64,000 nt of DNA, taken from positions 228,380,915 to 228,444,914 of the forward strand of contig NC_081410.1 in the NCBI RefSeq assembly GCF_030272615.1, written 5' to 3'. Numbering within the stretch: position 1 is the stretch's first letter; every line of letters starts with the position of its first letter. A program made the position numbers and the translations under genes. This DNA is from Cryptomeria japonica (lineage: Eukaryota; Streptophyta; Pinopsida; Cupressales; Cupressaceae). The notes beneath the pieces are model-generated. The model saw only the letters and a list, made by a program, of their open reading frames with translations, was not told the origin of the DNA and searched no databases. Positions 49,049 through 61,332 of the stretch are shown here, in pieces.

Positions 49049-49167
49049 TACCCCCTTGTTGTGTTGCCTGAGTTTTCGTAAGAAAGACCTCACCCCTCCC
49101 CTCCAGCTTCCCCCTTGTTGTGTTGCCTGAGTTTTCCCAAGAAAGGCCTCACCCCTCCCCTCCAACT
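49049..49167 (+). repeat. 60-base tandem duplication, right copy only
   Basis: Two units starting CCCCCTTGTTGTGTTGCCTG (49,049 and 49,109) lie head to tail; the left copy has one unit near 33,005. Confidence 0.85.
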
Positions 49168-50670
49168 TCCTCCTTTCAAGGAAGTCGTAAGGATAACCAT
49201 CCAAAAGCCTCCTAAAAGTTGCTTTCTTTGTTGCCTCTCAAATCAAATAGCCATTCGAGATTCAAATGTCTCGTCTTTTGCCCATTTAGGCAATCAAGCC
49301 ACTCCATAGTCACTTCATCCTTTTGTGGCCTACAATACTTACCATATAATTTTGTACTACCTATCATTTTTGTCTTTCTTGGTGTCCCCATTGTGCATCT
49401 CTAATGACATGATCCCAAGGGAACTCTAGTTTCTATCTATTACTATCTCCTCTAGTTGGCTCATGGCTCGAGGGAAATGATAGTTTGTCTCCCCTGCTTC
49501 GTTTTCTCATGCTGCCTGTTGCAACATTGTGTTGTGCCACACGTATCATACACGCACCCAACAACAACACTTTTTTACACTAGCCTGTGCACTCTTCTAC
49601 CTCTACGTCAGACTTTCTGTTTGCATGTTTTAGATATGTTGCTCTATCAAAAACTAAGGCTGGATAAATGACCACATCCATCATAGATCTGAATGCTAAA
49701 TTTCTTCACTGAATATTCTATTCGGTATTCATAATTAATTGAGTTCAGCAAAATGTAAGAGGTGAAAGTGCCTACCAATTAGTCATCAAGAAAGCTCTAA
49801 TTCTTCCCTCTACAAACTAGCAGTTGCCCTAGGTGCTTTTCAGCACCACTTGTCTACAATGAGACACAACACATAAAATTAAAATTAAAATTCCATTGCC
49901 CTTGAAATTTACAATTTGATATATAAAAAGTCAGCAAGGATTTCTTCATATTTGAATACTCCACATACTTGTTTCTATGTTAAGAAAATTCAACAATTAC
50001 AGAAGCAACTCGTGCTAGATTCAAATCGCATTTGCTGTGCTGTTAAAAATAGATCTCATAGAGTTATTCAACTCCATGCATTGAGCTGCTGGCATTGATG
50101 CTTATACCACTCCTGACTCTCAAGCAGCTTCAATTCATCACAAATAATTTAAAACAATTGATAAGGCCCACGTATCCAGAATAACTGCAAAAAGTGCTAC
50201 TGACTACATTCCACAAACCCAACTGGAGCAGGAGACTGGTCATTATGTCTTGATACCCAAAATTGAGATTGCAGTCTCCCATATATGATATAACAACACT
50301 AAACATTAAATTTCAACTTTTTGATGTAGAAACTTAAGGACTGAGCTCCACTTTTTGCGAAGAGCAATACATATTAAACCAGCAACTGTGCAATTCAATT
50401 AAAATCAAATTTGAATATATTTGTATGTGAAAATTCAACATAACCTCGCAATCAGGATAGTGAAAATTTAATCAAATAAAATGCGTCAAGACATTTCTGT
50501 GTAAGGGGTGGGGCGTCCTCCACGATCCCCTCGTGTATTTGAAAATCATGGGCAGACACCCTTTTTAGGGTGCTTTTGTGATTCCGGAACGGCCAGGTGA
50601 GCATCTTATCAGAACGTTTCTTGGCATGTCAAGTCAGAAGTTTCCTAGAATGATTTGAGGAATTAATTGC

Positions 50671-51088
50671 AAAATTTTCCTAGAAGCTCTATTCAGAGAA
50701 ACTGACTAGTGTTGTGTATACAATTTGCAGGAGAAAGATGCAAACGGTCATAAAAGGCCAGCAGTTAACTTGGTCGCCGTAGGTGATCATTACCCGAACA
50801 CATATAGTAGTTGTAACTATAAGGAAGTCCCCTTAGTACCACATCTGCATCAAAACTGAAACCAATCCTAAAAGGTCGATACAATTTTCCTAGAAGCTAT
50901 ATTCAGAGAAATTGACTAGTGTCGTGTATACAATTTGGATAAAGATGCAAACGGTCATAAAAAGACCAGCAGTTAACTTGTTGCCGTAGGTGATCATAAC
51001 CCGAACACATATGGTAGTTGTAACTATAAGGAAGTCCCCTTAGTACCACATCTGCATCAAAACTGCAACCAATCCTAAAAGGTCAATA
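50671..51088 (+). repeat. About 208-base tandem duplication, right copy only
   Basis: Units 50,671-50,880 and 50,881-51,088 both start AATTTTCCTAGAAGCT and both contain ACCACATCTGCATCAAAACT. The left copy has a single unit near 34,590-34,785. Confidence 0.85.
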
Positions 51089-52319
51089 TTTCACATGGTT
51101 ACTGTACATGAGTGTAAGTGGAATTTGTTTAATAGAATAGAGTTAAGTTCCTGCTGTGATAGAAAATGAATTTCAGTCAATCCAGCAAAATTTTAAATTA
51201 TTTGTATGTCGTCAAAGAGTCTTTGGTCTGTTGATGAAGTTGAAAGGTTCTCAATGAGCCCACGAGGGATCAAGTCTTGCTGAGTAAGGCTTCAATATTA
51301 TAAAAGATGAAACTAGGATCGTGTATCTATTCATAATGGACCAGTAGTTCACATGGTCACTGTAGGGATGTTTGTCAACCTTAACAATTGTTATGGTCCC
51401 TTAACAATTGTTGTGGCCCTTGGATTATACAGGTTACCAGAGTAAACAATATATTAGAAACTTCAAAAAAAGGTTTAAAAGAATGCAATAACATGTAATC
51501 AAAACTTGCACACAAATAAATGAAATTGGACAAAATGATGTAATTAAATTCAATGGCCCCCATGTATGAAGGCTGTCTTAGACTCTTAGTATCAATGTTT
51601 TGGATCACTAAGTGCTTCATCATCAAGATGAGGAAAGAATTATGATTCAATTGGTTGATTTAACACTTGAAAAAATAGAAGAACAAGATTGTGACAAGGG
51701 AACTGAAAAATGCAGGGCAATAAAAGAGAAACAAAAGAAAAAATATTCTACTTCTAACTAATTGATAAAATAAGGAATGATAATAATAGTTTGAATATAT
51801 AAACTAGTTGCAAGACTATATTGCTATTCTTCTTGTTGGACATAAAAAATTAGAAATTAGAAATTAAAGATGGTAGGGCAAAGGGACAAGATAATATTAT
51901 ATTAAACTTACAAACATAAACCGATTTGATTGGGAAAATTATTTATTCCGCCCGAAGAACTACCATGGTTGAATGTCTCTTGTATTAATTGGAAGCCCAA
52001 AAAACCAATAAAATCTTAATGACACTGTCTGAAAGCATATCAGCAAAAAAAACTCTCAACATAACAGTAAACCAAAAGATTCATATACCAAGGACTTTCT
52101 TGACACAAGAGCATCTATCAGAAGCAGCGATTAATAAATGCATCTGTAGTTTGCATTAACCTTACATATAACACTTGAAAATACCATTTTACCATAGATA
52201 TAACTTCCCCGAGACAAATGACAAAACAAAAAAAACATTTAAAAATTAAACCCCAGAGGATTTAGATTCATATCATAAAATAAAACAAATAGCGTCCTTA
52301 ACAGATACACATTTTACAT

Positions 52320-52823
52320 TATACCTCGAAGCATTCGGGCATTTTCTCAAACAGATTGCATGTATCCTTCCTATCCCCCCAGTTCGAATGCATATCACCC
52401 GCAGCGCTTTTTATAAAGACTTCGCCTTTTATAACCGAATTTTACAATATGGGCACGAATCTGTTCGACTTTTTCAGCAGCTGCTACACCGGATCAGACT
52501 TCCAAGCCGACTCCGATGGTGCAGTAACTTCGCGCTGGCCTTCCGTGTTGTGTTTGTTGGAAGTGTTTGCAGGTCTTCGGCTAGTGTCCGAACTGGGCAT
52601 ACACTGCATTCATTCCAATCCATGAGACATTTTGTCAAACAGTCATTGCACATCATCCAAACTATTGCATTTGGCATTCATCGTTGAGAAACTTATATTT
52701 TTTCGAGAATATTTTTACCTGGTAATCAGTCTTGATAAGGAGGGCGTGGATGAGCCTCCCCAGATGTATCTCTTTGGTCTCGGTGGCTCTTTTCAGCAGG
52801 GCAATGACCTTATGAGTATCCAT
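52320..52823 (-). pseudogene. PPR-protein gene remnant, right copy
   Basis: Reading leftward from ATG at 52,823: MDTHKVIALLKRATETKEI, HLGRLIHALLIKTDYQ, ending at donor-like CAG|GTAAAAATA (52,718). Further left are a piece with DWNECSVCPVRTLAEDLQTL and PPR-like pieces such as GVAAAEKVEQIRAHIVKFGY and LFEKMPE, with more frame changes than in the left copy. The first 35-residue piece differs from the left copy by only a few conservative residues, which suggests it was under constraint before or for a while after duplication. It is a pseudogene of a PLS-type PPR protein; the target organelle and gene are unknown. Confidence 0.75.
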
Positions 52824-53230
52824 CACCAACAAAGTACGCCTGCGGAAGCAAGATGTGCTTCAAGATGATATACCTAGCTTGGAGCAGTCCTGTATTGATT
52901 TGCATAGAAGAGGAACTCGGCTCTAATTTTATTGTTAAATGAAACGGGTTCTTTAGGTTTTATTGGAAACATATATAATATTCTTATTAACCAATATTAG
53001 TAAGTTTTATAATAAAAAGTAGTTTTAGTATTTATGATTTCAATTATTGTTTTTTATATTAAGAATTGGCAAAATAAGGGTGATGATCTTATATAAAAAC
53101 ACTATATAAGGAGTTTTAAACATCCATTAACAACAGCAATCAGTCTAAATTTATAATATCAAAAGTACTTATAGCAAAAACCTTAGAAATATAAGAGTCT
53201 ATAGCAATATCAAAGTTTTAAATACTTAAA

Positions 53231-54960
53231 CAACAAAAAATACAACCACCAAGTGGTTATGCGAATAGATTGCCCCAATCCTCAATGAGGAATTTAAACA
53301 GATCTTTGTAATTGCCTTCATCTTCAACATCCTTTCTAAGAACTTCTTCTATGACAAACACAGAGAGGTCGCTAAGTTGTGCATCATCTTCGAACTAAAT
53401 CTAGAAAGATACACCATCTTTTTCTCTAGATCAGTCACCTTCGCTTTAAGGGTACCCAAGTCTACAACGGTCACATCACATCTTGCACAAGAATGAGTCC
53501 CCTTAGCTAGGCAGGTCTTCTCAGTCGGGCGATCATCCTTCAATAAGAGGGCATACTCAATCAAGTCCAGCGACTTCAAATTGGTGCTCTCCGAGTGGGC
53601 ATTAGTAGTCTTCCTCAAATAGATCCCATCCTTAAAGTCCTCAGTCTCCTCCTCCACATCGAGATCTTCACTGATTTCGTCTATTTCTATGGACTCTTTT
53701 CCTTTATCAAGGGACCTCCTCGCTAGCTATTGGACCTTTGAGGGTTGGAGTTACCCACACCTTTGTCTTGGGTGAACTCCCCACCACTTTCAATTTCCAC
53801 AATACAAGGGTGGTCCCATTTTTTTTTCTTTATTGATCAGGGGTGTGGATTTCCCTTTTTTTTCCTATCTCAAGGGAGTAACATAAAGTTTCGAGTCACA
53901 AAGACCAACCATGGCAAGGTTATGCCCAGAGAGGGCAATGTCGGGGTGGTTTTAGTCACCTAAGGGGTGACTGAGTTGGAATTAGTTAGAGTGGTAAAAT
54001 GGGAAGGGGTTTTAGGAGCGACTTTGCTAGCATACAAGATCCTTAGATGCTTCTTCTTACTTTTGTGGCCACTAGGGGAGTCCAGAATAGTACCCGTGGG
54101 TGAGGAGTCAAAGTGCAGAGTGGCATTTGTGACAATTATGGGCTTAAGAGCTCATAGGGCTAAGTGAAAATGGTAGAGCCAAAAAATGAGCCCTTGATGG
54201 AGTGAAATAAGCTTTTTATTAGAATCCTTGGCAACATCAAGGGCATCCTTAATAGAGTTATCAAGGGAGTTAAGCAGAATAAATGGGAAACAAGTTAAAG
54301 CATTGTGACGGAAATGATTGAGCAATGGGAGGTGATAATAATAATAAACTTTGAATCTTCACTCAAGAGTGAAGAATTTTATTATCATAAGACATACCTA
54401 GCCCTAGGGCGACGAAAGCTCTTCATGGTCAAACCATTCATGTGGCTTCACAAGTTGTTGCCCCTTATTTAAAGAAGAGGGCCAGGCTATCATTGTCAGC
54501 AACTCTACTTTGTTTTTTCCATTTCTCGCCTTTGGTGCGTAAATCAATTTCCTTAGCAATAACATCCTTGTTCACTTCAAACAAAATCCCACCCAACATA
54601 ACTGTGATTATCACAGGAGGTAGCAAACTAGATGGAGAGATTTTCATCATATCCATTAATGCATTCACTAAACTATGTGACCTCTCCCTTCGAACAAATA
54701 TGTCAAACAGTCTTGTCATCTTTGAATTCAAAGTGGGCGCTCGACTCTATTCTCACCCTATAACCTCCCATATTCACAACTGTAATGGAACCAAACATAG
54801 CCAAATATCATTGTCCCAAAATCCAACAAATAGTTAATAGAAAGAAAAATTCTAGATAACCATCTAGTAGATGGGATGTGTGTCATAGTAAAAAAAAATA
54901 TTACTAGGCACCATCTAGTTGAGATACCAAACGAGTCATTCGACACCCACAATACAAAAA
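53231..54960 (-). pseudogene. Minus-strand coding-like remnant, unknown family
   Basis: Minus-strand frames at 54,758-54,952, 54,465-54,731 and 53,349-53,657 are joined by coding-like sequence in changing frames. Seen: MMKISPSSLLPPVIITVMLG (near 54,640), a Thr/Ser/Pro-rich middle, and a final coiled-coil-like part LGTLKAKVTDLEKKMVYLSR (near 53,430). I recognise no domain. It may be a first-ORF protein of an old transposon or a decayed host gene. The GC content is above that of its flanks. No start, splice sites or poly-A signal can be supported. Confidence 0.4.
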
Positions 54961-55144
54961 AAAGAGGCTTAAAAAGAAAAAACTTTTGCTCTTAATGACC
55001 AACATATCCTTGGGATGGAATATTGCAATATGGATGTGGCCAAAAAATATATTTTGGGTCTAAATTTTAAGATATCATCAGTACACTTGTCATAATTATT
55101 CTGAAAGGCCACCGTAATGTCAAGACACCAACTGGGAGCCACAG

Positions 55145-55625
55145 TAGCAAGCTAACAAGAATGACGTTAGGTCATCATATGAATCCACCACAATGATAAG
55201 ACAACCCAAAGGAGTCGTCGCCAAGAAAGGGGGGTCTCATCACCATTCCAAGCCATCAAATCAATTTGCCAGGTCAGCATGAGATGTTGCATAGGCTTCC
55301 ACATCTTAACCTTAGTCATCATAGTATTCAAATTCAAAAAGTCCTGCCAATAATTGCCCCATCCCAAAATATAGGACATAAGAACTATGTTGGCAAACTA
55401 ACAAGTGGGGCGTCAGCCCATCATGCGGGCCAACTAGAGAAGTATGCAAAACAACATATGCATAGACATAGTGGCCACATCATCAATTCAAGTCATCAAA
55501 CTGGCCTGCCTAACCACCATGAAAAACTGCCAATGCTTCCACTTTTTAAACCCAACTAACAAAATAAACAATTTCAAAAAATCCTGCTAATAACCATCCC
55601 AATTTAGGGCATAGATCACAACAAC
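55145..55625 (-). repeat. Two tandem units of about 245 bases in the LINE 3' region
   Basis: Units from about 55,145 and about 55,391 share (T)(A/G)GCAA(G/A)CTAACAAG, a CATCAA(A) block, CTTCCAC(A/T)T, and TCCTGC(C/T)AATAA in the same order, with many substitutions. They follow the RNase H end in the sense of the LINE. Confidence 0.55.
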
Positions 55626-55732
55626 CCAAACCACACAACCCCAACAAATTGGAGGAGTGGAGAAAATCAACTTATGGGTCATCGCCATGAAGACAATGAT
55701 TTATTATGAACACTTTTAAAACTACACCATCA

Positions 55733-56725
55733 TCATAGGGATGTTGTGGGCAGCGTCAGGGTGGCCAGAACATTCTCCACCTTATTCCCTTCCCTGAAGA
55801 TATGCTTCAACTCAAACGACTCTAGTCCCAATAGGAGTTTTCTAGTGTCAATATCAATACTTTCAAGCATCCAACCTGAAGTAATAGATCCTTTAACAAT
55901 GTCAATAATTAGCTTGGAGTCACCCTCAATGATAAGATTCTTAATGCCAATTAAGAGGGTAAACTTGATTCCCCATAGAAGTGTCATGCTCTCAACTTGG
56001 TTATTAGTGCCAAACTCAATGCTACTTGCAAAATCGACCAACATTTCTTAGCCAATGAACATTGCTTTCATGGATAAGCGAATGACTCCACCTCCCCTAG
56101 CAAGGATAGGATTACCCTAGGCCGCACCATTAAAATTTAGTTTACACCAGCCATTCAGAGAAGGAGAATGTGGTCTTAGTCTATTTTCTTTGAATTGTCA
56201 AAATTGGAGAAGGAACCAGGGAGGCTGCAGTTCATCGCAAGAGTAGCCTTAAATGAGGTTGGAGGGAAAGATGAGCAAGTCTAGTGAGAAACCAATATGT
56301 TCTCCAATAAGACTTTGTGGAAAACCACGAACACCTCTTTAGAGGTCTTTTCTTCCTCCTTGAAGAACTGATTGTTCCTTTCTTTCCAAAGGCACCAACC
56401 TAGATGAGGAGGGATTAGCTTCTAAAGATCTGTAATAAGGGGGTGTTGGGAATGGCTAATCTAGTCATCAACAAGGGGAGGTAGGACATAGTTCATGTTC
56501 CTCCAAATCTGTAACTTTTGAATTACAAAACCCCACAATTTGTAAGCATAAGCACAATGAAGAAGGATGTGAGGTATAGTTTCTTTATTTTTCTTATAGA
56601 GACACACTTATTAGGGAATTGGAAACCTTGTTTAATGAGGTTATCCTAGGTTAGGATTTTATTGTGCACAACAATCCACCAAAAGAAATTTAATCTTAGG
56701 GAGGAATTGAGGATTCCAAACTTGT
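55733..56725 (-). pseudogene. LINE ORF2 C-terminus: RT zinc-binding plus RNase H
   Basis: Reading leftward from 56,725: FLPKIKFLWWIVVHNKILT, then DNLIKQGFQFPNKCVS and a SFFIVLMLTNCGV or HCAYAYKLW-like stretch, the layout of the zinc-binding domain after plant L1 reverse transcriptases. Then GWCKLNFNGAA, FGTNNQVESMTLLWGIKFTL, LIIEGDSKLIIDIV and KHIFREGNKVENVLATLTL (56,160-55,740), the RNase H domain found at the end of plant L1 ORF2. In-frame stops and frame changes occur in the zinc-binding part and at the start of RNase H; the last 103 residues (56,044-55,733) are open. ORF2 protein would copy the LINE RNA at the target. The RT core itself is outside the window. Confidence 0.78.
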
Positions 56726-58085
56726 TGGCAACAATGCAGCAAACTAAGAGGGGGGGTGAATCAATTTGCACAAAAACTTTACTTAACACAAACTCAAATT
56801 CAGATATGATAATTAACAATGAAAGCACAAATTAACACCACATCAATAACACACATAACACCAACATTTTTTATGTGGAAAACCTGGTTAAGGGAAAAAC
56901 CACAGTGGGAACCTACCCACAATGAGATGATACCCTGTTAGGAGTAAATACAATATTACAATGGGGAATGCACATGCATTCAGGCACACTGCCTAGAGCT
57001 CACTACTGAAACACAATAACAACAAGGGCTATAACCTTGAGGAAGACTTGTTATCTTACAAAAAGATTCGGATTACATATGGAGAATCATGAACTAATAG
57101 AATAGCATCTCCTCATGCCTGGTTACAGTTCCAGTTAAGCACATATACTACTCTGCAACACTTCTTCACATTTTTTCTCTACTACCAAAATATTAAAGCA
57201 TTATTCGCTCATTACACACTCTTTGATCTCGTAGATACAATGCAGACACATCCGCAACAAGATATTACATCAATTTATACATATCATCAACCTATATTTC
57301 AAGGTCGACTCAACCCATAACACAAATTACAAGATATGACCACACGCTACAACAACACATGTAGACCAAAACAATGTCGGCTAAGACATAGTCTGCACCC
57401 AAATCAACTCCTCGAACACACAGCATCGCCAATAATTATGCCTTGAACATCTACAACACGCTACAATCATCATGAATGTCGCATAACACAAAGAACGCCA
57501 CCAAATCAATAAAATGATCAATAACATGCACAACAATCAATGTGGACCAACAACACGAATAGAACATGATCTAGAAACATCCACAAGCAACTTGAATTAC
57601 CACAACAACAACCGCAACATCACAACTTACTATAATCTTCATCACAATTATATTGAGCCTCAAGAACACTCACTGAACTGGCTATCAGACTGAAAAATTC
57701 ATGTGCAGACCTCCAAATCACGAACCATCTGAATTGAGGACACACATGAACATCCCAAACACTTTGCCAAATTTGTGAAACAAGATATTGCAATTCTGGA
57801 TCAATGCAGAGAAAAAAACAAAACATTGATCAACATTGAACAACTGAAAACCAACCTGAATACCGGATCACACAACTCGATCAAATCATCATGTGGACCA
57901 CAGAAACTTTAGCCGAATCAACTAGACATGCTTATCTCAAAACCCTATAATCCACAACAACTCATGTGCAACAGACTGGACAAACCAACTCACTTAATCT
58001 TGCTGCAACACTAGAACACACAAAGGAATATGTTGACATTAATGACCAAACATTATTCCAGCAAAATTCTCAATAATATCCAACA
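56726..58085 (-). repeat. 3' LTR of element E
   Basis: Starts TGGCAACAATGCAGCAAACT and matches 63,834-64,000 (TGGAAACAATACAACAAACT). Ends AATATCCAACA at 58,085, next to the purine tract. It contains a G-run followed by TGAATCA (56,750) and the GTGGAAAACC ... GGGAAAAACCACAGTGGG block (56,874-56,911). Confidence 0.9.
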
Positions 58086-58098
58086 ATCTCCCCCTTTG
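58086..58098 (-). promoter_or_regulatory. Polypurine tract of element E
   Basis: On the minus strand AAAGGGGGAGAT directly precedes LTR start TGTTGGATATT, the standard primer site for second-strand synthesis. Confidence 0.85.
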
Positions 58099-58405
58099 GC
58101 ATTGATGGCAACATATGAATGTGAAAAATAATCAATGCAAATAAAGAAAACAATCTCCTCAAATCAGGAAAAAAAATTCATTCTCTCCCCCTTAGGATAT
58201 TACATAGTTTTTCACATGACTCTCTCCCCCTTTGACATCAATGCAGAAACACATATTGCACAAAAATTCTCAACAATCTCTAGCCAAACAACTGAACAAC
58301 AAATCACAACACTGACTACTCCCCCTAAGTAGCAGCCACCACTCATCAATCCGGATCACAAGATATCTCTGTGAAGTTCACCAGACTGATGCAAATCCAT
58401 GCATC

Positions 58406-59799
58406 TTAGTTCTTATCAGGAGGGGCAATCACCCCTAGGTTCACTCTGAGATACTCAAAAGTATCGTTGGGCAAAGGCTTCGTGAAGATATCTGCAATCT
58501 GTTCCTTTGTGGATACATACTCCAATCTGACTTCCTTTTCATTCACCTTCTCTCTCAAGAAATGAAACTTGATTGATATATGCTTAGTCTTGGAATGCAG
58601 CACCAGATTCTTAGAAATATTGATAGTGCTTGAATTATCACAATATATAGCAGTAGGCACATCATAAACAACTCCGATATCCTTCCACGTCTGCTTCATC
58701 CATATTACCCGTGTACAATTGCTAGCGGCTGCAATATACTCAGCCTCTGCAATAGATTAAAAAAATAGCATTTTGCTTCTTACTCATCCATGAAACTAAT
58801 CTCTTTCCAAGGAAAAATGCACCACCACTAGTACTCTTTTGGTCATCAACATCACCTACCCAATCAGCATCTGTAAAAGCACTCAAAGTAAAATCATCAT
58901 CTTTAGGATACCACAAACCAAAATCAACCAGGTCCCTTTCAAATATTTGAATTTTTTTTAACATCTACAACATGAGATTCCTTAGGATTAGATTGAAATA
59001 TAGCAACAAGACACACAACATTCATAATATATGGTCTATTATGAGTCAAATATAGTAATCCACTAATCATAGACCTATATCCAGTCTAATTTTCTTTCAG
59101 AGAATCATCATCCTTTGTCAACTTACATCTGGTTACCATAGGAGTACCAGCTAGCTTTGAATCATCCAAACCAAACTTCTTCAACAATTCATTCACATAC
59201 TTAGATTGTGATATAAAAATACCTTTACCTGATTGAGAAATTTGTAATCCTAAAAATAATTTCATCTCACCAATGATAGACATTTCAAATTCATTTTGCA
59301 TATCATCAACAAACTTCTTGCACAAACCATCATTTCCATCAAAAATAATGTCATCAACAAATACCTCAACAATTAAGATGTTATCATTATCAATTTTGAA
59401 ATACAAATTACCGCCAGTGGTACCTTTATTGAATTCAAGCTTCATCAAATACCTATCCAATCTAGCATACCAATCTCTAAGGGCTTGCTTCAGTCCATAC
59501 AATGCTTTCTTCAATCTGCAAACCATATATTTTTCACCTGTCAACTAAAATCCATCTAGTTGCTCGATATAGACTTCTTCTTCCAACTCACCATTAAGAA
59601 AGGCTAACTTGGCATCCATCTGATAAACTTTGAAATCTTTGTAAGCAATATAAGCAAGAAATAATCTAACAACTTCAATTCTATCTACCAGAGCAAAAGT
59701 CTCCTCAAAATCAATACCTTCCATCTGAGAGTAACCTTTACAAATAAGTCTAGCTTTATTCCTAGCAACTTCACCTTGTTCATTTATTATTCTTCCCAA
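58406..59799 (-). pseudogene. RT and RNase H region of element E
   Basis: From right to left: [20 protein letters not shown] and [19 protein letters not shown] (59,799-59,545), KALYGLKQALRDWYARLD and VFVDDIIFDGND, the copia form of the YVDD box (59,544-59,086), then FTDADWVGDVDDQKSTSGGA (58,964-58,740) and YCDNSSTINISKN with SKTKHISIKFHFLRE and IADIFTKPLP (58,699-58,406), the copia RNase H. These match plant Ty1/copia Pol closely. In life they copy the RNA and remove it. The region is broken. Confidence 0.92.
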
Positions 59800-60091
59800 T
59801 CTGATTCAATTCTTCTTCCATTGCTTTAACCCAATTTTCATCTTTACAAGCTTCATCAACATCCTTAGGTTCAATCTTAGAAATCAAGCAATACTCTTCA
59901 ATAACTCTTCTCCTAGTCATCACACCTCTATTCTTGTCTCCTATGATCTGATTTTCTGAATGATTTAACCTTATATACCTGGGAGTCTTAGAATTTTCTC
60001 TATTTTCAGACTCTTGAGCTCTTTCTTCTGCACTAGCACCTTCTCCTTCATTCTCAAGATTTTCTAGATCAATCTGAATTTAATTATGGGT

Positions 60092-61330
60092 CTACACATG
60101 CTTTCCTTTATCTGAATTGGCATCCTGATCATTTGAATCATATCCGCACGATTTGGGATAATACACATTTCCTTCATCCACTTTCACATTATCGCTCTCA
60201 ACTATCTTTCTCAATCTCTTATTAAAACATCGGTAGGCCTTTCTCTTAGAAGAATAACCAAGAAAGATTCCTTCATCACTTCTAGCATCAAACTTCCCTA
60301 GATCTTCATCTCTTTTGATACAATATTTACTTCCAAAAATTCTAAAATATCTAACTATAGGAACATGACAAAACCATAACTCATAAGGAGTCTTATTGGT
60401 ATCACCTTTAATATGCACCCGGTTAAAAGTGTATAAAACAATACTCAATTTCTCTCTAGTAGATATGTGGAACATTTCCTTCAATCATCATGGTTCTAGC
60501 AACTTCCCGAATTGTCTTGATCTTCCTCTCCACAACACCATTTTGTTGAGGGGTCTATGGATTAGATAACTCTTTTCACCCCATGCTCTTCACAAAATGC
60601 ATTGAACTCACCAGAAGTAAATTCACCACCTCTATCAGATCTCAGACACTTCATCTTTAGTCCAGTCTCAGTCTCAACCATAGCTTTGAAAATCTTGAAC
60701 TTCTCCAATGCTTCAGATTTCTCCCTTAAGAAAGTAACCCACACCATCCTTGAATAGTCATCAATTAGCAACATGAAATACCTATCACCCTGCAAGCTTC
60801 TCACTCTAGAAGGACCACACAAATCAATATGCACAAGATCCAATATTCCATTAGAACTATACTATTTTCTTTTGAAAGTAACTCTTATCTGCTTCCCTAA
60901 CTAACATTCCTTACATACCGAATTAGTAGGCTTTACCAACTTAGGCATATCTCTTACTGCTTGAGTAGAACTTATCTTAACCATGCAATCAAAATTCACA
61001 TGACACATCTTTCTATGCCATAACCAACTTTCATTAAAATGAGCAACCAAACAACTTTTACCACCAACATTCAAGTGAAAGATATTACCTTTAGTCTTTG
61101 TACCTGATGCAATCTCAATTCTGGAACCACTTAGGATCTTACACTTGTCATTCTTGAATTGCAGATCATATCCCTTGTCAACCATCTATCCCACACTCAA
61201 ATTATTATGCTTTAGACCTTCAGCATACAAAACATCATTAGTGCTATGCTTACCATCAAGAGAAATAGAACCTCTGCCATGGATTATACCAATTTTGTCA
61301 TCACCAAATCTTACTACATCACCATCATAC
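60092..61330 (-). pseudogene. Pre-integrase and integrase region of element E
   Basis: The zinc-binding pre-integrase part reads LWHRKMCHVNFDCMVKIS ... VCKEC (61,185-60,901). The core follows with MDLVHIDLCGP, YFMLLIDDYSRMVWV, CLRSDRGGEFTSGEFNAF (60,843-60,562), then PYELWFCHVPIVRYFRIFGS and DEGIFLGYSSKRKAYRCFNK (60,484-60,092), the standard copia order. Its upstream end (61,330) abuts solo LTR F. It is broken. Confidence 0.92.
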
Positions 61331-61332
61331 TT

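Larger units (their letters stand above)
47085..52987 (-). repeat. Duplicated segment, right copy
   Basis: Collinear with 30,830-36,513 from AAAAGAACAAAAGCATAG to AATATTCTTA. It lacks the SINE-like insert of the left copy and has private changes: tandem duplications at 49,049-49,167 and 50,671-51,088 and an extra block of about 100 bases near 51,207-51,310. The two copies are direct repeats about 16.3 kb apart. Confidence 0.88.
54990..56725 (-). mobile_element. 3' end of an L1-type LINE
   Basis: Minus-strand coding for the end of a plant L1 second ORF (zinc-binding and RNase H regions, 55,733-56,725) is followed by a 3' untranslated part with tandem units (55,145-55,625). The 5' side stops exactly where the copia element E begins (56,726), so E most likely inserted into the LINE and the rest of the LINE lies beyond the right edge of the window. 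No clear poly-A tail (T-run on the plus strand) marks its 3' end, so that limit is approximate. Confidence 0.7.

Noticed and set aside
57620-58332. Frames within and beside the 3' LTR of E
   Set aside because: They are short, without homology, and lie in LTR or purine-tract-adjacent sequence.
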